Source: Chersky-840 sp035532735 (GTDB lineage: Bacteria; Actinomycetota; Acidimicrobiia; Acidimicrobiales; UBA8190). Taken from it: a stretch of DNA of 64,000 nt. Under the pieces are notes generated by a model. That model worked only from the letters and a program-made list of their open reading frames with translations, made no database searches and was not told the DNA's origin. The stretch is taken from the NCBI GenBank assembly GCA_035532735.1, contig DATKQM010000031.1:124001-188000 (forward strand), given 5' to 3'. Each line of letters starts with the position of its first letter. Within the stretch, counting starts at the first letter, position 1. The position numbers and the translations under genes were made by a program. Below, piece by piece: positions 1 to 9,341 of the stretch.

Positions 1-2819
1 AGTCCGCGGCGGAGATGCGGGCCCTGTTCTCGGAGCTTCCCGAAGCGTGTGACAACACCCTGCTCATCGGGGAGCGGGCCAACGTCGAGATCGAGTTCGG
101 CGTGAACGCCCTCCCGGAGTTCCCGGTGCCCGATGAATTCGGGGGCGACACCTACGAGCAGCGGGCCGACGCGTACCTGCGCCACCTCACCCTGACGCGC
201 GCCGAGGGTCGGTACGGTCCGTCTCTGTCCGAACCGGTGCTCCAGCGCATCGACTACGAGCTCGGCGTCATCGCCAGCATGGGTTTTTCGGCGTACTTCC
301 TGGTGGTCTGGGACCTGATCCGCCACGCCCGGGAGAGTGGGATCCGGGTGGGTCCGGGGCGGGGCTCGGCCGCGGGGTGCTGCGTTGCCTACTGCCTGGG
401 CATCGTGGACCTCGACCCGATCCGCTACGACCTGCTCTTCGAGCGGTTCTTGAACCCCGGGCGCAAGCAGATGCCCGACATCGACATGGACTTCGACGAG
501 CGCTACCGCGGCGAGATGATCCGGTACGCCACCGAGCGCTACGGCGCCGATCGGGTGGCGCAGATCGTCACCTTCTCGACGATCAAGGCGCGGGCGGCGG
601 TGCGGGACGCGGCGCGGGTGCTGGGCTATCCCTATCTGGTGGGCGACCGCATCGCCAAGGCGATGCCGCCGCTCATCATGGGTCGAGACACCACCCTGCG
701 GGCTTGTCTCGACCGGATAGAGGGGTTCGACGACGGCTACGCCACAGCCCAGGGCCTGCGCGAGATGTACGCCACCGACGAGGAGGCCCGGCGGGTCATC
801 GACGTGGCCAAGGGACTCGAGGGCCTGCGGCGCCAGGACGGCATCCACGCCGCGGCGGTGGTCATCACCAAGGAGCCGCTCACCGAGTACCTGCCCATCC
901 AACGGAAGCCCGAGAGTGGCCAGAATCCCGCCGAGGCTCCCATCGTCACCCAGTACGAGATGCACGGTGTCGAGGAGCTGGGGCTGCTCAAGATGGACTT
1001 CCTCGGGCTACGCAACCTCTCGGTCATCGAACGGGCCCTGGACCTCGTGGCCAAGACCGAGGGGGAGCGACCCGACATCGACTCCATCGCGCTCGACGAC
1101 GACGCCACGTTCGCCATGCTCCAACGGGGTGACTCCATCGGCGTCTTCCAGCTCGAGGGCGGGCCCATGCGTTCGCTCATGCGGTCGCTCGCACCCACGG
1201 GATTCGACGACGTGGCCGCGTTGGTGGCGCTCTACCGCCCCGGTCCCATGGCCGCCAACATGCACCGTGACTACGCGGATCGGAAGAACAACCGTCAGGC
1301 GGTGAGCTACCTTCACGCCGATCTCGAGCCCATCCTGAGCGACACCTACGGGCTCATGATCTACCAGGAGTCGGTGATGCGGGTGGCCCAGCGTTTCGCC
1401 GGGTACACCCTGGAAGAGGCCGACAACCTCCGCAAGGCGTGTGGCAAGAAGATCCGCGCCATGATCCAGGCCGAGCGCGAGAAGTTCGTGGCAGGGTGCG
1501 TGACCCAGGGATACGAGAAGTCACTGGGCACGAAGCTGTTCGACATCATCGAGCCCTTCGCCGACTACGCCTTCAACAAGTCGCACTCCTACGGCTACGG
1601 CCTGGTTGCGTACCAGACCGCATGGCTCAAGGCCCATTACCCGGTGGAGTACTTCGCGGCCCTGTTGACCTCGGTCAAAGACGACAAGGACAAGACCGCC
1701 ATCTACCTCGGTGAGTGCCGGACGCTGGGCATCGAGGTGCTCGTCCCCGACGTCAACCGCTCGGCCGGGGAGTTCACGCCACTCGTCGGAGAGGACGGCG
1801 CCCATCGCATCGTGTTCGGCCTGGCGGCCGTGCGCAACGTGGGGGAGAGCCTGGTGGACCGGATCGTGGCCGAACGCGAGTCCGCCGGACCGTTCGCCGA
1901 CTTCCACGACTTCTGTCAGCGGGTAGATCCGGTGGTCCTCAACAAACGGACCATGGAGTCGCTCATCAAGTCGGGCGCCTTCGACTCGCTCGACCATCCC
2001 CGCCAAGGGCTCTGTCTCGTGTTCGAGGAGATCGTCGACCGGACCCTCGAGCGCCGCCGCGAGGAGCAAGCGGGGATTTCGACCTTGTTCTCCACCCTCG
2101 AGGGCTTCGGCGACAGCGACGGCACCGCCCCGGTGGGATACGGCGACCCCCGCGTCCCGGTGCCCGAATCCGAGTTCGCCAAGACCCAGCGGCTCGCCTT
2201 CGAGAAGGAGATGCTCGGCCTGTACGTGAGCGACCACCCCCTGCGGGGCTTCGAGGCCGCGGTGGCGCGGCTCACGGACTGCTCGATCGCTGACCTGAAG
2301 GACATCGACGACGGCCCCACCGACGGATCGGGTCGAGACGGCCAGGTCCGGACCATCGGCGGCGTGGTCACCGGGCTCGTCCGGCGCTACACCAAGCGGG
2401 GCGAGTTGATGGCCACCTTCGTTCTCGAGGACCTCCGGGCCTCGATCGAGGTGTTCGTGTTCCCCAAGGTCATGGCCGAGATCGGGGCGCTGCTCACCGA
2501 CGACGCCGTGTTCGTGGTGCGGGGCAGGCTCGACACTCGAGACGACCAGGTGAAGCTGGTCTGCATGGAGGCGCATCGCCCCCAGCTGGCCGCCGACGGG
2601 GTGGGAGAGCTCCGGGTCGAGCTCCCCCTCGGGGTCCTCACCGACCCCGTGGTCGACCGGCTCAAGGAGCTGCTCTCGGAGCATCCGGGCAACGAGCCCG
2701 TGTTCCTCCACGTGGGCCAGTCGGTCCTGCGCCTCCCCGCCGAGTTCAACGTGGACAGCCGCCGGGGTCTGCTCGGAGAGCTGCGGATGCTGCTCGGGCC
2801 GAGTGTCATCGTGGCCTGA
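1..2819 (+). CDS. dnaE: DNA polymerase III alpha subunit, 5' end missing
   Basis: Replicative DNA polymerase, catalytic subunit. The reading frame is open from base 3, so the N-terminal PHP domain and the first part of the protein lie outside the window; about 938 of roughly 1,170 residues are present. Visible: the glycine-rich GPGRGSAAG stretch near nt 353-379, the catalytic aspartate motif PDIDMDF at about nt 474, the FNKSHSYGYG finger motif near nt 1573, a helix-hairpin-helix region, and a C-terminal OB fold (FVLEDLRASIEVFVFP). The first ATG in view (nt 15) is internal, not a start. Followed by a 9-bp inverted repeat that may terminate it. Confidence 0.97.
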   Translation, partial: SAAEMRALFSELPEACDNTLLIGERANVEIEFGVNALPEFPVPDEFGGDTYEQRADAYLRHLTLTRAEGRYGPSLSEPVLQRIDYELGVIASMGFSAYFLVVWDLIRHARESGIRVGPGRGSAAGCCVAYCLGIVDLDPIRYDLLFERFLNPGRKQMPDIDMDFDERYRGEMIRYATERYGADRVAQIVTFSTIKARAAVRDAARVLGYPYLVGDRIAKAMPPLIMGRDTTLRACLDRIEGFDDGYATAQGLREMYATDEEARRVIDVAKGLEGLRRQDGIHAAAVVITKEPLTEYLPIQRKPESGQNPAEAPIVTQYEMHGVEELGLLKMDFLGLRNLSVIERALDLVAKTEGERPDIDSIALDDDATFAMLQRGDSIGVFQLEGGPMRSLMRSLAPTGFDDVAALVALYRPGPMAANMHRDYADRKNNRQAVSYLHADLEPILSDTYGLMIYQESVMRVAQRFAGYTLEEADNLRKACGKKIRAMIQAEREKFVAGCVTQGYEKSLGTKLFDIIEPFADYAFNKSHSYGYGLVAYQTAWLKAHYPVEYFAALLTSVKDDKDKTAIYLGECRTLGIEVLVPDVNRSAGEFTPLVGEDGAHRIVFGLAAVRNVGESLVDRIVAERESAGPFADFHDFCQRVDPVVLNKRTMESLIKSGAFDSLDHPRQGLCLVFEEIVDRTLERRREEQAGISTLFSTLEGFGDSDGTAPVGYGDPRVPVPESEFAKTQRLAFEKEMLGLYVSDHPLRGFEAAVARLTDCSIADLKDIDDGPTDGSGRDGQVRTIGGVVTGLVRRYTKRGELMATFVLEDLRASIEVFVFPKVMAEIGALLTDDAVFVVRGRLDTRDDQVKLVCMEAHRPQLAADGVGELRVELPLGVLTDPVVDRLKELLSEHPGNEPVFLHVGQSVLRLPAEFNVDSRRGLLGELRMLLGPSVIVA

Positions 2820-2847
2820 TCGCACCGCCGACAGGGGTCTTCACCTG

Positions 2848-2877
2848 CACTCGAAGCCGTGGCGGGAACTTCGAGTG
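2848..2877 (+). terminator. Inverted repeat after dnaE, possible terminator
   Basis: Perfect 9-bp inverted repeat CACTCGAAG / CTTCGAGTG with a 12-nt loop, starting 28 nt after the dnaE stop. There is no T-tract, so it could equally be an operator or a structured 5' leader of the gene at 3001. A TATCCT hexamer at 2900-2905 could be a -10 for that gene. Confidence 0.4.
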
Positions 2878-3000
2878 GGCCAGGGGTCCCCGCGTCCCGT
2901 ATCCTGGTGGATACCCCCGAGCCGTCAGGACCTTGGCCCATGCCATCGCCCGACCGTCTCGCAGGGGCGTCGGAGCAGCTGGACGAGCACGGAGCAGGCC

Positions 3001-3693
3001 ATGCCGTTTGAGGTCGGGACCAAGGACTGCACAGCACTGAGCGATGCCGAGCTGGCCGAGATGGCCGACCTGTGCGTCGACCGGGCGCCGGGATTCGACA
3101 TCGGCTTCCTCTCCAAGCAATGCGAGGAGTGGGTCCTCGTGAGCCTGGTGCGTGAGGGCACCAAGCTCCGTGGGTATTCGTTCTCCACGCTGGAGCGCAT
3201 CGGCGGGACCCCCTCGCTGCTGGTCGGCGTGGCCACGGTCGACCGCACGGTCAAGGCCGAGCAAGCCATGCGGCTCCTTCTCGGTGACCAGTACCGACGG
3301 GCGCTGCTCGCCTTCCCCGACGAGGACGTGCTCGTCGGCACCCGCCTGGCGTCGTGCGAGGGCTACAACTCCTTCGTCGGCCTGACCGACGTGGTGCCTC
3401 GTCCGGACCACAAGGCGTCGGGTGAGGAGCGGGCCTGGGGTCGCCGGCTGGCCAAGCGCTTCGGCGCCGAGGGCCGGATCGACGACCGGACCTTCATCCT
3501 CGCCGGCGACGGCTCCACCGCCGGTGCGCTCGACCTGGGCGGGCCCAAGGTGAAGGCCCCCGCTCACGAGGTGGCCGCGCTCTTTGCGGGCCTCAACCTC
3601 AAGCGCGACGACCGACTGGTTGCCTTCGGATGGGCCATGGCCGAGGATCTGGCCTCGGGTCGTCTCGCCGCGGGTAAGACCTCTCGCAGCTGA
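3001..3693 (+). CDS. Conserved hypothetical protein, 230 aa
   Basis: I do not recognise a named family. The ATG at 3001 is preferred because the protein-like composition starts there (MPFEVGTKDCTALSDAELAEMADLC) and GGAG lies just upstream; the frame is open further upstream but with poor composition. The protein is soluble-looking, with an alternating strand/helix pattern (WVLVSLVREGTKLRGYSF, LLVGVATVDRT) and a central RxLLxGDQYRRALLAFP segment reminiscent of an acyltransferase-like fold, though no catalytic motif can be named. It stands alone, convergent with the minus-strand pair after it. Confidence 0.75.
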   Translation: MPFEVGTKDCTALSDAELAEMADLCVDRAPGFDIGFLSKQCEEWVLVSLVREGTKLRGYSFSTLERIGGTPSLLVGVATVDRTVKAEQAMRLLLGDQYRRALLAFPDEDVLVGTRLASCEGYNSFVGLTDVVPRPDHKASGEERAWGRRLAKRFGAEGRIDDRTFILAGDGSTAGALDLGGPKVKAPAHEVAALFAGLNLKRDDRLVAFGWAMAEDLASGRLAAGKTSRS

Positions 3694-3719
3694 TCGCCTT
3701 GCCGGTTCGCTTCGGCGCT

Positions 3720-3731
3720 GCCCCTCGGGGC
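3720..3731. terminator. Short GC hairpin between convergent genes
   Basis: GCCCC-TC-GGGGC in the 47-bp gap between two convergent genes. It is a weak candidate bidirectional terminator with no T-tract. Confidence 0.25.
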
Positions 3732-3740
3732 GCGTCGAGC

Positions 3741-4469
3741 TCAGGGCCGGGGCAACAGCGCCGCCACGGTCTTGTAGCAGTGCCCGTCGCGCGGGCGACT
3801 GAGTGCCACCACCAGGAAGTGGGTGTTGAAGCCGAGCGCGGCTTCGAGGTCTTTTCCCGACAGGCGGTCGCGCCGGGACTTGTCGAGGGCGGTGACGGCC
3901 CGGCGGTCCTCCAGGGGCAGCCAGTTGTCGCTGCGGGGCCAGCCGAAGCGCGCCCACGCCGTGTCGTCCTCGCGTCGACGGAAGATCACCGGGCCGCGGC
4001 TCGGCACCACGACGGCAACCGACGGCCGCATGCCGCGGAATTCCCAATACGGCGCCGATGACCCCGCGAACCCGAGCAGGTTCTGCTGAGGCGGAAGGGC
4101 GACGTCGCGCAGGACTTGCCGGGCTCGACGACCCTTGACGGTGCCGAGGACCGACGGGACGCCGGTCACGGTGACGGCCTCAGGCTGGGCCAGGTCGTCT
4201 CGCTCGGGGTCGTCGGCCCACACCACGTCGACGATCTCGAGGGGGGAGAGGTCGGGCTCACGCTCCTCCCCCCACTCGACGCGCAGCCGGACGATGGCAC
4301 CGCTTTGGAGGTCGACGGCGGTGGTGTCCTCGGGCGTGCAGGCCAGGACCATGCACCGGTGGGCCCCCGGGACCTGCGCCGGAAGCCGTCCCTTGCGTCG
4401 TCCTTGGCGCCGTGACGGGCCGTCGTCGTCGCTTCGCCCCGAGGCGCCGAGCTCGGCGTGGGTGGTCAT
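3741..4469 (-). CDS. Hypothetical protein, 242 aa, coupled to DUF255 gene
   Basis: No family recognised. The start ATG at 4469 overlaps the stop of the upstream gene as ATGA, which implies translational coupling. The N-terminal ~35 residues are charged and low-complexity (SRRQGRRKGRLPAQ); the rest looks like a compact beta-rich domain (MVLACTPEDTTAVDLQSGAIVRLRVEW; VVVPSRGPVIFRRREDDTAWARFGWPRSDNWLPLED). No membrane segment. A role connected with the DUF255 protein can only be guessed from the shared operon. Confidence 0.7.
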   Translation of the reverse strand: MTTHAELGASGRSDDDGPSRRQGRRKGRLPAQVPGAHRCMVLACTPEDTTAVDLQSGAIVRLRVEWGEEREPDLSPLEIVDVVWADDPERDDLAQPEAVTVTGVPSVLGTVKGRRARQVLRDVALPPQQNLLGFAGSSAPYWEFRGMRPSVAVVVPSRGPVIFRRREDDTAWARFGWPRSDNWLPLEDRRAVTALDKSRRDRLSGKDLEAALGFNTHFLVVALSRPRDGHCYKTVAALLPRP

Positions 4470-6514
4470 CGGCGCGCCGGGGCCATGGCGGCCCGTCCTG
4501 TGGCGAGCTCGTCGTCGAGCCGCCGGGCGAGCTCGTGGGGGCTCGTGGCGGGGGTTTGGCACACATAGCGCCGACACACATAGGCCGTGGCGTCGTCGCG
4601 CCCCTCCCACAGAGGAGACGAGGTGGGCTCGCCCCAGGCGAGGACCATGGTCGGCTCGAAACGGGCTCGGGCCGCGGCGAGGAGATCGGGGCGCTCGCCG
4701 GTGATCACGACCTCGGTGATGCCCCCGCCCGCCAACGCGCAGGCGGCGACGGCGTTGGCACATGCGACGGGATGGTGCGCCGCCACCGCCGCGAGCGCAT
4801 CGAGCAGGGACTCGCCCTGCGAGGTGAGCTCCTCGTCGGCGCACAGCGCTCCGAGACGGAGCAGCGCGTTGGCGGCGACCCCGTTGGCGGCCGGCACGGC
4901 TCCGTCGAGGATCTCCATGGGACGGATCACGAGCGCCTCGGCATCGCTCCCCGTCGTGTAGAGCAATTGGCCGTCACCGGCGAAGAGCTCCAGCATGGCC
5001 GTGGCGGTGTCGCGGGCGTGGTCCAACCACAGGGCGCGCCCGGTGAGCTCGGCCAGCCGGGTGAACAGGTCGACGAGCCAGGCGTAATCACCGGCGTAGG
5101 CACGATGCCTGGCTCGTCCTTCTTGCCAGGACCGAAGCCAACGGCCGGTCTCAGGCGAGCGCAACCCACCGATGAGGAATTCCCCGATGCGCACCGCCGC
5201 ACCCGCCCAGTCCTGACGACCGGTGGTCGCGGCCGCTTCGGCGAGCGCGGATGCGAACATGGCGTTCCACTCGGTGAGGACCTTGTCGTCGAGCCCGGGG
5301 TGGACACGCGGCGTCCGTGCTGCGAGCAATAGTCGGCGGGCCTCTTCGACGTCGGGCGGTCGCGCCAAGGTGCCGCCGAGGGGACGGCGCAAGATGTTGC
5401 GGCCCTCGAAGTTGCCGGTGTCGGTGACCCCGTACCAGGCCGTGGCCACGGCGCTGAGCTCGGGACCGAGCGCGGCGGTGATCTCGGCCGGGGTCCAGAC
5501 GTAGAAGCGCCCTTCTTCGCCCTCGGAGTCGGCGTCCTGGGCCGAGCACAAGCCCCCACCGGGTGAGGCCAACTCGGTGAGCACGTAGTCGATCGTCTCC
5601 TCGACGACCTGGAGCCAGTCCGGCTCGCCGGTGGCCTGCCACGCGTGGAGATAGGTGCGCACCAATCCGGCCTGGTCGTAGAGCATCTTCTCGAAATGCG
5701 GCACGGTCCAGCTCGTATCGGTGGAGTACCGGGCAAATCCTCCCCCGAGGTGGTCGTAGATCCCACCTGACGCCATTGCTCGCAACGTGGTTCTGGCCAT
5801 GGCGAGCGATGACTCGTCTCCGGTCACCCGGTGATGGCGAAGGCAGAGCTCCACGAGTTGGGCCTGGGGGAATTTCGGAGCGGGCCCGAACCCGCCCCAG
5901 GATGGGTCGAAGCGCTCCGTGAGCTCGGCCACGGCGGACGCCAACAACGTCGCGGCCCGGGTGGCCGGATCAGCACGGGTCTCGTCATCGGTGCCCATCA
6001 GGTCGCGAGGCACACGGGTCCGGCGCTCGATGGCGTCGGCCAGCGCGTCGGCCTGTTGATCGACCTCGTCGCGACGGTTGCGCCACACGTCGTCGACAGC
6101 ATCGAGGACCCGACGGAAGCTGGGCATGCCATGGCCCTCGCGTGGGGGGAAGTACGTCCCGCCGAAGAAGGGACGGCCGTCGGGGGTGAGAAACACCGTC
6201 ATGGGCCAACCACCACCGCCCGTCATGGCCTGGACCGCCTCCATGTAGACGGCATCCACGTCGGGACGCTCCTCGCGGTCGACCTTGATGGCGACGAAGC
6301 GCTCGTTGATCTCCTTGGCGGTCTGCTCGTCCTCGAACGACTCATGGGCCATGACGTGACACCAGTGACAGGCGGAGTAGCCGATGGACAGGAACACCGG
6401 ACGGTTCTCGGCGCGCGCCAGGTCAAAGGCCTCGTCGCCCCACGGGTACCAGTCCACAGGGTTCTGCGCGTGCTGGCGGAGGTATGGGCTCGTCTCCGCG
6501 CCCAGCCGGTTCAT
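4466..6514 (-). CDS. Thioredoxin-fold DUF255 protein (YyaL/SPATA20 type)
   Basis: 682-aa member of the DUF255 / N-acylglucosamine 2-epimerase-like family. The N-terminus reads MNRLGAETSPYLRQHAQNPVDWYPWG and carries the thioredoxin-like motif SACHWCHVM (two cysteines separated by H-W), followed by a long alpha/alpha-toroid region. Its length matches the family (~680 aa). Biochemical function is poorly established; the CxxC suggests redox activity. The start at 6514 is supported by a TAGGCT -10 on the minus strand exactly 7 nt upstream, a leaderless arrangement. First gene of a two-gene minus operon. Confidence 0.93.
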   Translation of the reverse strand: MNRLGAETSPYLRQHAQNPVDWYPWGDEAFDLARAENRPVFLSIGYSACHWCHVMAHESFEDEQTAKEINERFVAIKVDREERPDVDAVYMEAVQAMTGGGGWPMTVFLTPDGRPFFGGTYFPPREGHGMPSFRRVLDAVDDVWRNRRDEVDQQADALADAIERRTRVPRDLMGTDDETRADPATRAATLLASAVAELTERFDPSWGGFGPAPKFPQAQLVELCLRHHRVTGDESSLAMARTTLRAMASGGIYDHLGGGFARYSTDTSWTVPHFEKMLYDQAGLVRTYLHAWQATGEPDWLQVVEETIDYVLTELASPGGGLCSAQDADSEGEEGRFYVWTPAEITAALGPELSAVATAWYGVTDTGNFEGRNILRRPLGGTLARPPDVEEARRLLLAARTPRVHPGLDDKVLTEWNAMFASALAEAAATTGRQDWAGAAVRIGEFLIGGLRSPETGRWLRSWQEGRARHRAYAGDYAWLVDLFTRLAELTGRALWLDHARDTATAMLELFAGDGQLLYTTGSDAEALVIRPMEILDGAVPAANGVAANALLRLGALCADEELTSQGESLLDALAAVAAHHPVACANAVAACALAGGGITEVVITGERPDLLAAARARFEPTMVLAWGEPTSSPLWEGRDDATAYVCRRYVCQTPATSPHELARRLDDELATGRAAMAPARR

Positions 6515-6521
6515 GCTCGGG

Positions 6522-6527
6522 AGCCTA
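6522..6527 (-). promoter_or_regulatory. Leaderless-type -10 for the DUF255 gene
   Basis: TAGGCT on the minus strand, 7 nt before the ATG at 6514. The spacing fits actinobacterial leaderless promoters (TANNNT then about 7 nt). No good -35 is seen. Confidence 0.5.
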
Positions 6528-6621
6528 CGGCCCCGGCCCGAGGGGGAGGCCCATCCACCTCGTTCCCGGGATCCAGGCGCATGGCCCCGGGGGAAATGGC
6601 CGGGACCTGTGCAAGGCGTCG

Positions 6622-6627
6622 TAGGGT
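6622..6627 (+). promoter_or_regulatory. Leaderless-type -10 for the SDR gene
   Basis: TAGGGT followed by 8 nt and the ATG at 6636. It is one half of a divergent pair with the -10 at 6522-6527. Confidence 0.45.
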
Positions 6628-6635
6628 GTGGCGCC

Positions 6636-7400
6636 ATGGATCTGCGGCTCGACGGTAAGGTGGCGCTCGTCACAGGGGGATCGCGGGGCATCGGCCGCGC
6701 CATCGCCACGCGTTTGGCCGAGGCCGGCGCGGCGGTGATGCTCTCGTCGCGCAAGGCCGAGGCGCTCACCGAAGCGGCCGCGGCCATGGAGGGTCTGGAC
6801 GGCGAAGTGGCCTGGCACGTCGCCAATGTCGGGGACCCCGATGCCGCGCCGCGTTGCGTCGATGCCACGATCGAGCGCTTCGGTTCGCTCGACGTGCTCG
6901 TGAACAATGCCGCCACCAACCCCTACTACGGGCCACTGATGGAGATCGACCTGGCCCGCGCCGAGAAGACGGTGCAAGTGAACTTGGAAGCCGCCCTGGT
7001 GTGGACCCAATGCGCGTGGCGGGCTTCGATGGCCCGACGTGGAGGATCGGTGATCAACTTGTCGTCGATCGGTGGGCTGTCGGTCGAAAAGGGCATCGGT
7101 TGGTACAACGTGACCAAGGCCGCCCTCGTCCACCTCACGCGGCAGCTCGCCGCCGAGCTCGGTCCCACCGTGCGCGTCAACGCGTTGGCACCGGGCCTGG
7201 TGCGCACCGACTTCGCCCGCGCCCTGTGGGAGCACTCCGGTGATGCTGTGGCCAAGCGACTCCCGCTCAAGCGTCTCGGCGAGCCCGATGACATCGCCAA
7301 GGCGGCACTGTTCCTCGCCTCGGAGGCGGCGTCGTGGGTCACCGGCCACGTGCTCGTGGTCGACGGCGGGGCCCTGGCCATGCCGTCGGGAGGGGTGTGA
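6636..7400 (+). CDS. SDR family oxidoreductase
   Basis: 254-aa classical short-chain dehydrogenase/reductase. Nucleotide-binding TGGSRGIG near residue 14, NNAA motif, catalytic serine in INLSSIGG, YNVTK as the catalytic YxxxK, and the usual C-terminal DDIAKAALFLASEAASWVTGHVLVVDGG. NAD(P)-dependent oxidation or reduction of an alcohol or ketone; the substrate cannot be read from sequence. It resembles FabG-like and SDR family II proteins but is not placed with fatty acid genes. 21 bp precede tyrS. Confidence 0.92.
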   Translation: MDLRLDGKVALVTGGSRGIGRAIATRLAEAGAAVMLSSRKAEALTEAAAAMEGLDGEVAWHVANVGDPDAAPRCVDATIERFGSLDVLVNNAATNPYYGPLMEIDLARAEKTVQVNLEAALVWTQCAWRASMARRGGSVINLSSIGGLSVEKGIGWYNVTKAALVHLTRQLAAELGPTVRVNALAPGLVRTDFARALWEHSGDAVAKRLPLKRLGEPDDIAKAALFLASEAASWVTGHVLVVDGGALAMPSGGV

Positions 7401-7421
7401 AGGCCGTGAGAGGCTGGGACC

Positions 7422-8723
7422 GTGGTTCTTGAGTCGGCTCGACCGACCCTTTCGGCCGACCTCGAATTTCGGGGTCTTGTCCACCAGGCCACCGACCCGA
7501 CTCTGGCGGGACGGCTCGACACCGAGCGGTTCACCGCATACATCGGCTTCGACCCCACCGCCGACAGCCTCCACGTGGGGAGCCTTCTGCAGATCTTGAT
7601 GCTGCGTCGGCTCCAACAGGCCGGTCACCGTCCGATCGCCCTCGCCGGCGGTGCCACCGGGGCGATCGGTGATCCCGGCGGCAAGACCGAGGAGCGGGTC
7701 CTGCTGAGCCCCGAGGAACTCGCCATCAATCTCGCCGCAATGCACGCACAGCTCGAACGCCTCGTGGACTTCGGCGACGCGGCCGGGCAGTCGCGAGCGA
7801 TGTTGCTCGACAATGGGACGTGGTTGAACGACTTGGCCGTCATCGAATTCCTACGCGACGTCGGCAAGCACTTCAGTGTCAACCAGATGATGGCTCGAGA
7901 GGCGGTGAAGACCCGGCTCGAACGCCCCGAACAAGGGATCTCGTACACCGAGTTCAGCTACATGTTGCTCCAGGCCTATGACTTCCTCCATCTCTTCGAC
8001 AAGGAGGGGTGCCGGCTGCAACTGGGAGCGAGCGACCAGTGGGGAAACATCACGATGGGCATCGAGCTCATCCGAAAGGCACGACGCGCCGAGGCCTACG
8101 GGCTCACCACCCCCCTTGTGCTCAAGGCGGACGGGACCAAGTTCGGGAAGACCGAGACCGAAACCGTCTGGCTCGACGCGGCGAAGACGAGCCCGTACCA
8201 GCTGTACCAATTCTTCTACCGGACCGAGGACAGCGTGGTGGGCGGGCATCTCCGCTACTTCACCTTCCTCGACCACGACACGATCCGGAGCTTCGACGCG
8301 GAGACCGCCGAGCACCCCGAACGCCGCGCCGCCCAGCGTGCCCTGGCCCGTGAGGTGTGCACCCTCGTCCACGGGGCCGAGGAATCCGGGCGGGCCGAGG
8401 CGGCAGCACGGGCGCTGTACGCGGGGGAACTCACGACCCTCGACGAGCAGTCGCTGCTCGAGGTGTGCGCCGAGACCCCGACCTCGACCCGAGGGCGTGG
8501 CGCCCTCGACGGACCCGGGCTCTCGTTGGTTGACGCCCTGGTCGATGCTGGTCTCGTGAAGTCGAGAGGTGAGGCGCGTCGACTCGTCTCGCAAGGAGGG
8601 GTCTATGTGAACGACCGACGCGAGAAGGACACCGACACGCGCCTCGGTCGCGCCGAATTGCTCTTCGACCGCTACCTCGTGTTGCGCAAGGGGCGGGACT
8701 ACCATCTCGTGTGCTTCGAATGA
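7422..8723 (+). CDS. tyrS: Tyrosine--tRNA ligase
   Basis: 433-aa class I aminoacyl-tRNA synthetase. The HIGH signature appears as HVGS after FDPTADSL, the tyrosine/AMP pocket is seen in LLQAYDFLHL and GASDQWGNI, and KMSKS is KFGKT. The C-terminal ~60 residues form an S4-type RNA-binding domain (VKSRGEARRLVSQGGVYVNDRR). GTG start at 7422; the N-terminal extension MVLESARPTLSADLEFRGL is normal for actinobacteria. No T-box or other leader is seen. Confidence 0.97.
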   Translation: MVLESARPTLSADLEFRGLVHQATDPTLAGRLDTERFTAYIGFDPTADSLHVGSLLQILMLRRLQQAGHRPIALAGGATGAIGDPGGKTEERVLLSPEELAINLAAMHAQLERLVDFGDAAGQSRAMLLDNGTWLNDLAVIEFLRDVGKHFSVNQMMAREAVKTRLERPEQGISYTEFSYMLLQAYDFLHLFDKEGCRLQLGASDQWGNITMGIELIRKARRAEAYGLTTPLVLKADGTKFGKTETETVWLDAAKTSPYQLYQFFYRTEDSVVGGHLRYFTFLDHDTIRSFDAETAEHPERRAAQRALAREVCTLVHGAEESGRAEAAARALYAGELTTLDEQSLLEVCAETPTSTRGRGALDGPGLSLVDALVDAGLVKSRGEARRLVSQGGVYVNDRREKDTDTRLGRAELLFDRYLVLRKGRDYHLVCFE

Positions 8724-8754
8724 CCGATCCCGGCGCAGGGCAAGGGCACGCCTG

Positions 8755-8892
8755 ATGTTCTATGCACTTCTGGGGACGCTCCTGATCGTGCTGGTCATGG
8801 CGGGGGCGGCACTGAGCTTGTTCTTCCGACGCGGTGGTGACTCCGGCCGCTCCATCCCTGAACACCCCGACGCCCAAGGAGCATCGAGATGA
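8755..8892 (+). CDS. Small single-pass membrane protein, 45 aa
   Basis: Short gene between tyrS and the DUF3151 gene: MFYALLGTLLIVLVMAGAAL begins the protein, giving one clear hydrophobic helix (residues 3-24), then FFRRGG as a positive stop-transfer and a polar tail. Its stop TGA overlaps the next ATG as ATGA, the same coupling seen for its neighbours, which supports it being translated. Function unknown. Confidence 0.65.
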   Translation: MFYALLGTLLIVLVMAGAALSLFFRRGGDSGRSIPEHPDAQGASR

Positions 8893-9341
8893 CCGGTCCG
8901 ATCGATCTCGGCTCCGCGCCTCCCGAGACCGCCCTCGAGGTGGCTCCCGACGCGGCGACCACGCGCCTCGCTGACGCGCTGAGCGCGCCTGCCCCGGCGC
9001 GTCGTGACGCGGTGGCCGATGTCGTGCGGGCCTTTCCAGAATGGTCCGAGGCGTGGGCGGCGCTGGGTGAGGTGGCGCGTGACGACATCGAGGCGTATGC
9101 GTGCTTCCGGGTCGGATATCACCGCGGTCTCGACGCCTTGCGACGGGCGGGGTGGCGGGGGAGTGGGTACGTCCGGTGGGTGCACCCGAGCAACCGTGGG
9201 TTCCTCCGCTGCGTCGACGGGCTTCGGGCCGCGGCGGCCGCCATCGGCGAGACCGCCGAAGAGGAGCGCTGCGCGATCTTCCTCCGTCAGCTCGACCCGG
9301 CGTGGCCCCCGGGCGGACTCGCGGGCTTGGCCGACCGGTGA
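8889..9341 (+). CDS. DUF3151 family protein
   Basis: 150 aa. The conserved core YACFRVGYHRGLDALRRAGW followed by WVHPSNRGFLRCVDGL and the EEERCAIFLRQLDP ending match the actinobacterial DUF3151 family as I recall it. Function unknown. It overlaps the preceding 45-aa gene (ATGA) and the next gene (GTGA). Confidence 0.85.
   Translation: MTGPIDLGSAPPETALEVAPDAATTRLADALSAPAPARRDAVADVVRAFPEWSEAWAALGEVARDDIEAYACFRVGYHRGLDALRRAGWRGSGYVRWVHPSNRGFLRCVDGLRAAAAAIGETAEEERCAIFLRQLDPAWPPGGLAGLADR

Noticed and set aside
1521..2825. Minus-strand 434-aa open frame
   Set aside because: Antisense shadow of dnaE; composition dominated by H/D/E/G typical of reverse-frame GC-rich coding, and no family motifs.
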